Assembly: GCA_050116035.1 (NCBI GenBank)
Contig: JASFPJ010000057.1
Span: 1 to 13,798 of the forward strand
Source: SOIA01 sp050116035
Lineage (GTDB): Bacteria > Acidobacteriota > Aminicenantia > Aminicenantales > Aminicenantaceae
Length of the DNA: 13,798 bases
Direction of reading: 5' to 3'
Position numbers and translations under genes: made by a program. This document shows, piece after piece, positions 1 to 6,634 of this stretch. The notes under the pieces were generated by a model. The model searched no databases. It was not told the DNA's origin and worked only from the letters and a program-made list of their open reading frames with translations. Within the stretch, counting starts at the first letter, position 1. Each line of letters starts with the position of its first letter.

Positions 1-1482
1 GAGAAATTCAGATGGAGCCATCTCTGGGTCTATGACATCGCAAAAAAAGAGGCCATGCGACTCACGGAGGGTAATTTTACAGTGAGCGATGCCCACTGGT
101 CTCCCGATTCAACCGCGATCGTCTATGTTTCCCGGGTCAACACCAAGGTGGATGACAGCTGGAACAGCGATGTCTGGGTTGTTGACCTGGAGACGAAAAC
201 TCCCAAAAAGCTGCATGAAAATCCTGGAAGCGATTCCAGCCCTCGGTGGTCGCCGGACGGCAAAACTATTGCTTTTGCATCACATCCGTATGTCGGGACG
301 AACACATGGTACAGCAAGCTTTATCTCATGCCTGTCGAAGGAGGGAAGCCCAAGGTGCTGCTCAAGGATTTTGACCGGGATCTTTCGTCTCCCATCTGGT
401 CTCCTGATGGGAAAAAAATATACTGGGGAACAGGTGACCGGACGACGAGGAACCTTTTCTCTGTGGATGTCAGGTCTGGGAAAGTGACCAAAATTGAAGC
501 TCCTCGCGGCTCGAATTCCGGATGGGATCTCTCCAGGGATGGAAAATCATGGGTCTGGTCACATTCCAATTCAAGCTGGCCCGGTGAGATCTATGCAGCG
601 GATTTGAACTTCAAAAACAAAACCCGGCTGACAGATGCCAATCCCTGGCTGCGTAAAGAAAAGATAAAGCTGACTAAAGCCGAAACCATTCAGTGGAAAA
701 ACAGCGATGGACAGTGGATCGAGGGTGTTCTGACCTGGCCTGTGGATTATAAGTCCGGCCAGAAGTATCCTCTTATCCTGCATCCTCACGGCGGGCCCAG
801 CGGCGCGGTCACCGAATACTTCAATTCAACCAATCAGTTCTTTGCCGGGAATGGCTTCATGATCCTCCAGCCCAATTTTCGCGGGAGCTCGAATTACGGA
901 CAGGAATTCCTCAATGCCAACCGAGAAAAATGGGGGATCGTTGATTACGACGACTGCATGACCGGTGTGGATTTTTGCATCGAGAAAGGCTGGGCGGATA
1001 AGAACCGGCTGATTTGTTATGGATGGAGCTACGGTGGATACATGAGCTTCTGGATTGTGACACAGACCGACCGCTTCAAAGCAGTCTCTCCGGGTGCGGG
1101 CCTTCCCAACCTGTACAGCATGTACAGCACAACGGATATTCCTCGTTACCTGGCCTGGTTTTTTGGAACGCCCTGGGATAATGAAGATATCTACCGCAAG
1201 CACTCGCCCCTCCGTCATGTGAAGAACGTGAAGAGTCCCGTGTTGATCCTCCACGGGGCAAACGATGCTCGGGTGCCGCCGACGCAGGCCGTCGAGTTTT
1301 ACCAGGCTTTACGCGATCTGGGGAAAGATGTCACCTTTGTCCGGTATCCGCGTGAGGGACATGGAATCAGAGAACCCAGGCATCAACTGGACCGTTTAAG
1401 GCGGTACCTCGAATTCTTTGCCAGGCATGTCAACCTGACTCCTATCAGCGAGAAAGAGGAGAAGAAAAAAGAAAAGAAGTGA
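1..1482 (+). CDS. S9 family serine peptidase (prolyl oligopeptidase/acylaminoacyl-peptidase type), 5' truncated by window edge
   Basis: The reading frame is open from base 1, so the first Met codon (base 55) is internal and the N-terminus lies outside the window; 493 residues are visible, against roughly 650-750 for the family. The first ~215 residues hold beta-propeller (PD40/WD40-like) blades with repeated 'WSPD' motifs (HWSPDS, RWSPDGK, IWSPDGK). The C-terminal alpha/beta-hydrolase domain carries the full triad: nucleophile Ser in GWSYGGY (codon 1027-1029), Asp in HGANDARVP (codon 1264-1266) and His in REGHGI (codon 1360-1362). The HPHGGP segment before them is the usual oxyanion-side motif. 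By family knowledge it cleaves short peptides or blocked N-terminal residues; the propeller restricts substrate size. The protein ends in a Lys/Glu-rich tail. Export cannot be judged without the N-terminus. The next gene is 185 bp away behind its own promoter, so this is probably the last gene of its operon. Confidence 0.93.
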   Translation, partial: EKFRWSHLWVYDIAKKEAMRLTEGNFTVSDAHWSPDSTAIVYVSRVNTKVDDSWNSDVWVVDLETKTPKKLHENPGSDSSPRWSPDGKTIAFASHPYVGTNTWYSKLYLMPVEGGKPKVLLKDFDRDLSSPIWSPDGKKIYWGTGDRTTRNLFSVDVRSGKVTKIEAPRGSNSGWDLSRDGKSWVWSHSNSSWPGEIYAADLNFKNKTRLTDANPWLRKEKIKLTKAETIQWKNSDGQWIEGVLTWPVDYKSGQKYPLILHPHGGPSGAVTEYFNSTNQFFAGNGFMILQPNFRGSSNYGQEFLNANREKWGIVDYDDCMTGVDFCIEKGWADKNRLICYGWSYGGYMSFWIVTQTDRFKAVSPGAGLPNLYSMYSTTDIPRYLAWFFGTPWDNEDIYRKHSPLRHVKNVKSPVLILHGANDARVPPTQAVEFYQALRDLGKDVTFVRYPREGHGIREPRHQLDRLRRYLEFFARHVNLTPISEKEEKKKEKK

Positions 1483-1493
1483 GACCTTTAACC

Positions 1494-1522
1494 TGAATTC
1501 AGTGGGGAGCCTCCCTCATTCA
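1494..1522 (+). terminator. possible hairpin after the S9 peptidase gene
   Basis: TGAAT (1494-1498) pairs with ATTCA (1518-1522) around an inner stem GGGGA/TCCCT (1504-1508 with 1512-1516, one G-T pair, 3-base loop). It begins 12 bases after the stop codon, a normal place for a terminator. No T-run follows and the two stems are offset by an internal loop, so this is a weak candidate. Confidence 0.22.
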
Positions 1523-1573
1523 TGCACCCCAGCCTTCCCTTGTATTGAAGATATCTTTATTTGTCATTCGATC

Positions 1574-1612
1574 AAATATTGAAAAACATGTTTAAATATT
1601 GACAAACATGTT
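1574..1612 (+). repeat. tandem repeat, probable PadR operator
   Basis: Two copies of AAATATTGANAAACATGTT occupy 1574-1592 and 1594-1612, identical at 18 of 19 positions and offset by 20 bp, about two helical turns. Each contains a palindromic core (AAACATGTTT at 1584-1593, AACATGTT at 1605-1612). A partial third AAACATG occurs at 1653-1659, just before the padR start. PadR proteins bind as dimers to inverted repeats, usually near their own promoter, so an autoregulatory operator is the natural reading. Binding itself is inferred. Confidence 0.6.
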
Positions 1613-1626
1613 AAATCCGGTTTAAT
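1599..1626 (+). promoter_or_regulatory. likely promoter of the padR-permease operon
   Basis: A consensus -35 TTGACA (1599-1604) is followed after 16 bp by TTTAAT (1621-1626), which matches TATAAT at five of six positions. The second copy of the tandem repeat starts upstream of the -35 and its palindrome fills the first half of the spacer, so a bound dimer would block RNA polymerase. The call assumes sigma-70-like recognition in this organism. Confidence 0.5.
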
Positions 1627-1667
1627 ATTTCTAAATTAGAAATAAATTGTTTAAACATGGGAAAAAT

Positions 1668-2000
1668 ATGAGAGTCTTAACAAAATTAGAAGAGAATGTC
1701 TTGCTCACCATTCTGAAATTAAAAGATGATGCCTATATCGTTTCTATCAAAGACCAAATAGAACGCTTCACGAGTAAAAATATGTCTTTTGGCGCACTCT
1801 ATGTTTCATTGAATAGACTGATTAAGTATGGGTACCTTGAAAGCTACGTTGGTGAGTCATCCTCAGTCAGAGGCGGCAAAGCCAAAAGGTACTATAGATT
1901 AACAAAAGACGGGATATTAGCTTTGATGAATATTCGACGACTCCAGAGGCTTATGTGGAAAGATTTTGATAGTCTTGCCGATGAATGGATAAAAACATGA
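1668..2000 (+). CDS. PadR-family winged-helix transcriptional regulator
   Basis: This is a 110-residue protein with the compact PadR fold. An N-terminal helix (MRVLTKLEENVLLTIL) is followed by a helix-turn-helix with recognition segment SFGALYVSLNRLIKYGYL, then the basic wing RGGKAKRYYRLTKDG, and a C-terminal dimerisation helix ending in DEWIKT. An in-frame TTG at 1647 would add seven residues, but ATG 1668 is preceded by GGGA at a suitable distance and gives the family-typical beginning. The stop codon overlaps the start of the permease gene (ATGA at 1997-2000), so the two are translationally coupled. PadR genes paired with FtsX-like permeases are common in Acidobacteria-like genomes. It probably represses its own operon through the repeat upstream; the inducing signal cannot be read from the sequence. 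Confidence 0.9.
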   Translation: MRVLTKLEENVLLTILKLKDDAYIVSIKDQIERFTSKNMSFGALYVSLNRLIKYGYLESYVGESSSVRGGKAKRYYRLTKDGILALMNIRRLQRLMWKDFDSLADEWIKT

Positions 2001-4594
2001 TGAGGAAAAATAAAGCCAGGCCTCCCCGAATGGGTCAATGGATACTGAAGAAAATTCTGCCGTCTGAAGAAAGGCGTTATTTGGTAGAGGGAATTGAAGA
2101 GAGATATGTGCGCGAGTTCAAAAATAAAGGGCGGATTTCGGCATTATTTTGGTACCTTAAAGACATTTTTTGTACGATACCTTATCTGATTATCGATCGC
2201 TTTTCAGGGAAAATTACAATGTTTAAAAATTATCTCAAGATCGTATTGCGAAATACGCGCAAACAGAAAGCCTATACATTGATCATGATTGTCGGATTTG
2301 CTATCGGGATGGCCTGCTGTATCCTTATCTTCCTCTACATTCAATTCGAACGCAGTTATGACGACTTTCACCTGGATGCAGACCGCATTTTTCGGGTGGC
2401 GCTGGCCTGGCACACATCCGACACCGTTAATTACTGGGCAACGATCAGCACGCCGGCAGCTTGGGAACTTAAAGAAAAATATTCCCAGGTCGAGAAAGTG
2501 GCGCGCATCAGAAATCGGGGAACTCAACCTGTGGCCTGTGAGAAAAAGCTATTTTATGAAGACGGCTGCTTGTATGCCGATCCCGGAATATTCGAGATTC
2601 TTTCCATCCCCGCTGTTGAAGGAAATCCAAGAGCTGCGCTCAGCCGTCCGGGAACCATAATCATTACCCAGAGCATGGCCACAAAATATTTTGGAAATGA
2701 AGATCCCCTCGGCCAATCAATCCGAATCGGAAATGATACTCTCGAGATTGCCGGAATCATTACCGATCCCCCAGCAAACACTCATTTGAAATATAAATTT
2801 ATCGGCTCATTGCTTTCGTCAGATCCTCCCTTGAAGGATAGCTGGGGAAACATCGCCTATCACACGTATATCAAGCTCAAGCCTGGAATCGATTGGAAGA
2901 CTTTTGAAGCCTTGATCAGCCATATGGCGGATCCTTATACGCAAAAATATTTTAAAGGAAGCAACAAGGCCCACATTTACTACCTGCAACCTATCCAAGA
3001 AATCCATCTTCATTCGAACATCCGTCGTGAGTTCGAGCCGCCCGGCAATCCCTCGACAATGAATATTCTTGCTTTTGTCGCCGCACTCATCTTTTTTATT
3101 GCCTGTCTGAATTTCATCAACCTGACCACAGCGCGCTCGAGCCGCCGGGCCATAGAGGTAGGAGTGCGAAAAGCCATAGGGGCGCAGAGAAACCAGTTGA
3201 TTTTTCAATTTATAGGAGAGTCCGTTTTCCTGCTGATGATAGCCCTATCAGCAGCCTTAGTGCTGGCGGCGGCGGCTGTTCAGCGTTTTAATTCCCTGGC
3301 CGGCACCGCATTTAGCCCAACGAACCTCCTCCAGCCGGGTCTGCTTTTGAGACTTTTTTCTCTGATGATTTTTGCCGGGATTTCAGTGGGCTTTTACCCT
3401 GCTTTTTTCCTTTCTTCATTTAAACCGATTTTTGCTTTAAAAGGATTAAAGCACAGCGGTTCCTCCCGATATTCCCTGCGGAAAATACTGATTGTCGGGC
3501 AATTGTTAATCTCCGTGGGCTTGATTATCTCTACCCTGGTCATCCACAAACAGATCCGCTTCATGAAAAACCAGTATCTGGGATTCGACAAGGAGCAAAA
3601 GCTTATTATACCAGTAAGGGGCGGTGTCTCGATCAGGGATAACTACCCAATTGTGAAAAGCGAATTAACTAGCCATGCCAACATAAAGGGCGCAACTGTC
3701 TCTTCGAGTGTGCCGGGACTGTTCTGCCGGATTACCGGTATTCTTTTAGAGGGAGAAGAATTGAAGGATGAGCATCGGTTTTACTTTTATAGTGTGGACT
3801 ATGATTTTATTTCAGAATACGGCATCGAAATCATTGCCGGCAGATCGTTTCACGGCGAAAAAAGTGCAGGCAGCTCCGACGGATACATCATTAATGAGAC
3901 TGCTCTGGCAGAGCTGGGATTGAGCACGCCCGAAGATGCTCTCGGCAAGAGGATCATTTGGGAAGGAGGTCAGGAAATCATTGGGGTAATCAAGGATTTT
4001 CATTTCAGTGGGCTTCAGACCAAGATCGAACCGTTTTTTTTAGCGGTCAGACCCGATTATCGATATATCAGCCTGACTGTAAGCCCTGAAAATCTTGAAA
4101 ACACCATCAGATTTGTCGAAGGAGTGTGGAAAAAATTCTTTCCCGGAAGCATTTTTGAGTACTTTTTTCTCGACAAAGAATTTGACCGCCAATACAGGTC
4201 CGAGGAACAGATAGCCCGGATGTTCAATGTATTTGTCGCCCTGGGTATGTTTATCACTAGTTTAGGTATATTCGGCTTGATTTCCTACTCTGCAGAGCAG
4301 CGAACTAAAGAGATCGGTATTCGCAAGGTTATGGGGGCGTCAGGAGGTCATATTCTGATACTCCTCCAGAAAGAGTATATTCGATGTGTATTGACGGCCA
4401 ATGTTATCGCCTGGCCCGCTGCTTATTTCGCCATGCATTTCTGGCTTCAGAATTTTGCCTATCGTGTCAACATTGGGCTGGGGCAGTTTCTCACGGCCGC
4501 TGTTCTGACGGTATTATTAACCCTGCTTACAATCAGTTACCAATCCATCAAAGCCGCCACAGCCAATCCGGTCAATTCGCTGCGGTATGAGTGA
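1997..4594 (+). CDS. FtsX/MacB-type ABC transporter permease with N-terminal permease-prefix region
   Basis: The protein has 865 residues from ATG 1997; an in-frame ATG at 1985 would add four, but 1997 gives the ATGA overlap with padR. Residues ~8-67 (RPPRMGQWILKKILPSEER to the IPYLI segment) resemble the 'permease prefix domain 2' that precedes such permeases next to PadR regulators. Then come TM1 (~93-116), a MacB-like periplasmic core (~117-351), an FtsX permease block with three helices (~356-476) and motif EVGVRKAIGA (387-396), another TM (~496-516), a second periplasmic core (~530-730) and a second FtsX block (~745-861) with EIGIRKVMGA (772-781). It ends NPVNSLRYE, as is usual. Two modules in one chain mean it can supply a whole permease dimer equivalent. 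Family members work as mechanotransmitters or exporters of peptides and lipids driven by a LolD/MacB-like ATPase. No ATPase gene is in the window. Confidence 0.92.
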   Translation: MMRKNKARPPRMGQWILKKILPSEERRYLVEGIEERYVREFKNKGRISALFWYLKDIFCTIPYLIIDRFSGKITMFKNYLKIVLRNTRKQKAYTLIMIVGFAIGMACCILIFLYIQFERSYDDFHLDADRIFRVALAWHTSDTVNYWATISTPAAWELKEKYSQVEKVARIRNRGTQPVACEKKLFYEDGCLYADPGIFEILSIPAVEGNPRAALSRPGTIIITQSMATKYFGNEDPLGQSIRIGNDTLEIAGIITDPPANTHLKYKFIGSLLSSDPPLKDSWGNIAYHTYIKLKPGIDWKTFEALISHMADPYTQKYFKGSNKAHIYYLQPIQEIHLHSNIRREFEPPGNPSTMNILAFVAALIFFIACLNFINLTTARSSRRAIEVGVRKAIGAQRNQLIFQFIGESVFLLMIALSAALVLAAAAVQRFNSLAGTAFSPTNLLQPGLLLRLFSLMIFAGISVGFYPAFFLSSFKPIFALKGLKHSGSSRYSLRKILIVGQLLISVGLIISTLVIHKQIRFMKNQYLGFDKEQKLIIPVRGGVSIRDNYPIVKSELTSHANIKGATVSSSVPGLFCRITGILLEGEELKDEHRFYFYSVDYDFISEYGIEIIAGRSFHGEKSAGSSDGYIINETALAELGLSTPEDALGKRIIWEGGQEIIGVIKDFHFSGLQTKIEPFFLAVRPDYRYISLTVSPENLENTIRFVEGVWKKFFPGSIFEYFFLDKEFDRQYRSEEQIARMFNVFVALGMFITSLGIFGLISYSAEQRTKEIGIRKVMGASGGHILILLQKEYIRCVLTANVIAWPAAYFAMHFWLQNFAYRVNIGLGQFLTAAVLTVLLTLLTISYQSIKAATANPVNSLRYE

Positions 4595-4631
4595 GTATTT
4601 ATAGCGGAAAATCTCATTAGGGCTGAATAGC

Positions 4632-4661
4632 GGAAACCAATCGCCGAGAGCCCTGGTTTCC
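4632..4661. terminator. hairpin between convergent genes
   Basis: GGAAACCA (4632-4639) pairs perfectly with TGGTTTCC (4654-4661) around a 14-base loop. It lies between the convergent permease and M14 genes, where a bidirectional terminator is expected. No T-run follows on either strand, so termination is only suggested. A 10-bp direct repeat ATAGCGGAAA (4601-4610 and 4627-4636) overlaps its left arm. Confidence 0.3.
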
Positions 4662-4680
4662 CATTCACTACGCTTGCTGT

Positions 4681-4734
4681 GCTTCGCTCGCAATGACACC
4701 AGAGTGGGATCGCCGCGCTGCTCCTGCAATGACG
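4681..4734. repeat. two degenerate copies of a CGCAATGAC-type intergenic repeat
   Basis: GCTTCGCTCGCAATGACA (4681-4698) and a related unit ending CTGCTCCTGCAATGACG (4706-4734) lie head-to-tail in the convergent intergenic region. On the opposite strand the first unit begins TGTCATTGCGAGC, identical over 13 bp to 12518-12530 elsewhere in the window. The CATTGCGAG...AGCG...GCAATC pattern resembles short dispersed repeats of many bacterial genomes; its function is unknown. Confidence 0.55.
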
Positions 4735-4795
4735 ATTGAAGAGTTATTGTTCTCCGGGCGCTTTGATTCTGTCTCTTTTGGTCAAGCTCTCTAAT

Positions 4796-6616
4796 TTATT
4801 TCAGAACGATTGTTTTCGTGTGTTTGCCACCTTTTGCGCAATCGAGTTTGACGGTAACATTCCCTTTGCCTTCAACCAGTAAGTGATATTCGACTTCGCT
4901 CCTTCCTGGAATCCCATTTGTCAGCTTCAGGTTTTTCAGATCCTTCTGGTCGATAAAGGTTACATCGCTGTCCGCCGCTCCGCGGCCGCGGAAGTAACGG
5001 CGGTATCGTGCAGGTATGCCTGCAGGCATGCCCGTTCCCGCGGCTCGGCCGGCGGCGAGGACTTTAATCTTGCCGTCGATCGATAGAGTATCCGGCGGCT
5101 GAACCATGTTTGAGACGGCAGCCGCAGACATGGTCGGCATCAACCGCTCATTGTACAGAGTCACTTTCAAGCGGTAGAGACCTGAAGCAATTTTTTCCGC
5201 ACTCACATTTTTTATTGAAGGCAGAGGCATCTCGTCTGCATGGAGCAGGCAAAAAGCCATGTTTCGATGACAGAGTTCTTCCAGCAGCCAGGAAGGGGGA
5301 ACACGTCCGCTCAGTTTGGTCGTGTCGCGGTCAATTGTGACCTTTCCGAGCTGGGGATGATCGATCTGGTGCATGGAAATGGCTGTATTGTCCATGTCGA
5401 TGTATTTATCGAAGAACTCTTCCTCTTCCTGTGTGATGTTCCCATCTTTATCCAGGTCAGCCCTGGATGTCCACAGTTCGTTAGAGAAGGAGTAAATACC
5501 GAGTTGGTCGTAAGTGAAATCGATAAAGCCGCCCCAGACAGTATACAGATCCTTCCAGATGATAATGTAGTCGTAATCCTCAATTATTTTTTCGCCTTTC
5601 TTTCCAATCTCATCCAGAACCATAAGGTCGCTTCTGGGAAGCTCCCCGTGGAGTTGGGCTCCGGGATTCCGCAGGATCATGCCGCCGGTGTTGTGAAAGG
5701 CCTGGACGCCGGCAATATTCGGATGCGCATAGAAGAAGTCTCTGGTGTGCTGGGATTCTGGCCAGTAAAACGGATATCCCCCAGCGCCGCGCTGGATGTA
5801 GTTCGGCTGCCAGTAGGAGGGCCAGTCGCGGTTGGCGTCATAGCCGCCTCCACCGTCCTCGTTGTAACGGCCGTCACCGTCGTTATCGATTCCCTCGCTG
5901 GCGATGTACTTATAATCACCCAGTTCATCCGGCTTACCCTTGATATTCTTCTGGATCGGGACCAGCCGGTCGCCGATATCACTCAGGCGATGTGTTCCCT
6001 TACCGGGTGCAACCTTGATATACATAGCGCCGACTTCTCCGTCGCCATCCAGGTCTTCTGGCCCGTCCTCATCATAGAGTCCGTCGCTGTCGCTGTCCAT
6101 CGGGACCTGCCCTGAGCGGGCACTGCCTCCGGAGTGAAGCCACAGGTCGCGGCCATCGGGATTGACTGAGGGGAAGATGTAGAAGACGCGTTCATCGACC
6201 AGTTTTCTGATTGTATCGTTGGTGTTGTAGTTTTCCATCAGATACCAGATGGTGTAGATCCCGACTTCACCCCCCTGAACCTCGTTGCCGTGAATATTGG
6301 CGTCCATGTACATCGCGCATTTTTGCATTTCATTTCCCGTATCAGGATTATTGATCGTCATGTACCAGATCTCGCGTCCCTGAAAGGACTTTCCGATAGA
6401 GCGCAGTTTCAAGAATTTGGGATAGGCTTTTTCCAGCTTGCGTAGGGCCTCTTCCACTTCCTTCCAGTCATAGTAGTGATTGAAGGACAATTCGACCTTT
6501 CTTGTATTCCATTTTCTCGGGAAAAATTTCTGTGCTGCGATGAGGGAAGCACTCATTGTAATTATTAGCACTACAAGTGCCAATATCATCACTTTTTTAT
6601 TTTGATTGATTTTCAT
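4796..6616 (-). CDS. exported M14 family zinc carboxypeptidase, catalytic residues intact
   Basis: The protein has 606 residues from ATG 6616. A GTG at 6625 is in frame but lies inside the Shine-Dalgarno GGGAGGTG (6623-6630), so ATG 6616 is the start. An uncleaved-looking basic N-terminus and hydrophobic stretch end near SLIAAQ, a Sec signal peptide or anchor. Zinc ligands are His109 and Glu112 in NIHGNEVQG and His308 in QAFHNTGG. The substrate-side Asn-Arg pair is in DANRDW (~262-263), and catalytic Glu380 is in FSNELW. Acidic calcium-type loops occur at ~174-194 (SDSDGLYDEDG, DLDGDGE) and ~243-254 (GIDNDGDGRYNEDG). A textbook 12-residue EF-hand loop (DLDKDGNITQEE, ~387-398) follows the active site. 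The last ~130 residues form a beta-rich domain ending KTIVLK. It is expected to remove C-terminal residues from peptides outside the cytoplasm. It lies 18 bp downstream of its degenerate paralog and must share its transcript. Confidence 0.92.
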   Translation of the reverse strand: MKINQNKKVMILALVVLIITMSASLIAAQKFFPRKWNTRKVELSFNHYYDWKEVEEALRKLEKAYPKFLKLRSIGKSFQGREIWYMTINNPDTGNEMQKCAMYMDANIHGNEVQGGEVGIYTIWYLMENYNTNDTIRKLVDERVFYIFPSVNPDGRDLWLHSGGSARSGQVPMDSDSDGLYDEDGPEDLDGDGEVGAMYIKVAPGKGTHRLSDIGDRLVPIQKNIKGKPDELGDYKYIASEGIDNDGDGRYNEDGGGGYDANRDWPSYWQPNYIQRGAGGYPFYWPESQHTRDFFYAHPNIAGVQAFHNTGGMILRNPGAQLHGELPRSDLMVLDEIGKKGEKIIEDYDYIIIWKDLYTVWGGFIDFTYDQLGIYSFSNELWTSRADLDKDGNITQEEEEFFDKYIDMDNTAISMHQIDHPQLGKVTIDRDTTKLSGRVPPSWLLEELCHRNMAFCLLHADEMPLPSIKNVSAEKIASGLYRLKVTLYNERLMPTMSAAAVSNMVQPPDTLSIDGKIKVLAAGRAAGTGMPAGIPARYRRYFRGRGAADSDVTFIDQKDLKNLKLTNGIPGRSEVEYHLLVEGKGNVTVKLDCAKGGKHTKTIVLK

Positions 6617-6622
6617 TTCATT

Positions 6623-6630
6623 CACCTCCC
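6623..6630 (-). promoter_or_regulatory. ribosome binding site that fixes the start of the intact M14 gene
   Basis: On the minus strand GGGAGGTG stands 6 bases before ATG 6616, with the GGAGG core 8 bases away. It begins 4 bases past the stop codon of the upstream M14 paralog. It overlaps the alternative GTG start at 6625, ruling that start out. Confidence 0.75.
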
Positions 6631-6634
6631 GCCT

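Noticed and set aside
1647..1667. TTG start adding seven residues to PadR
   Set aside because: It has no ribosome site and overlaps a palindromic AT-rich stretch; ATG 1668 gives the family-typical N-terminus.
5240..6115. 291-codon plus-strand open frame
   Set aside because: It is antisense to the intact M14 gene, whose zinc ligands, signal peptide and ribosome site are clear. The translated frame has no family features and no good ribosome site.
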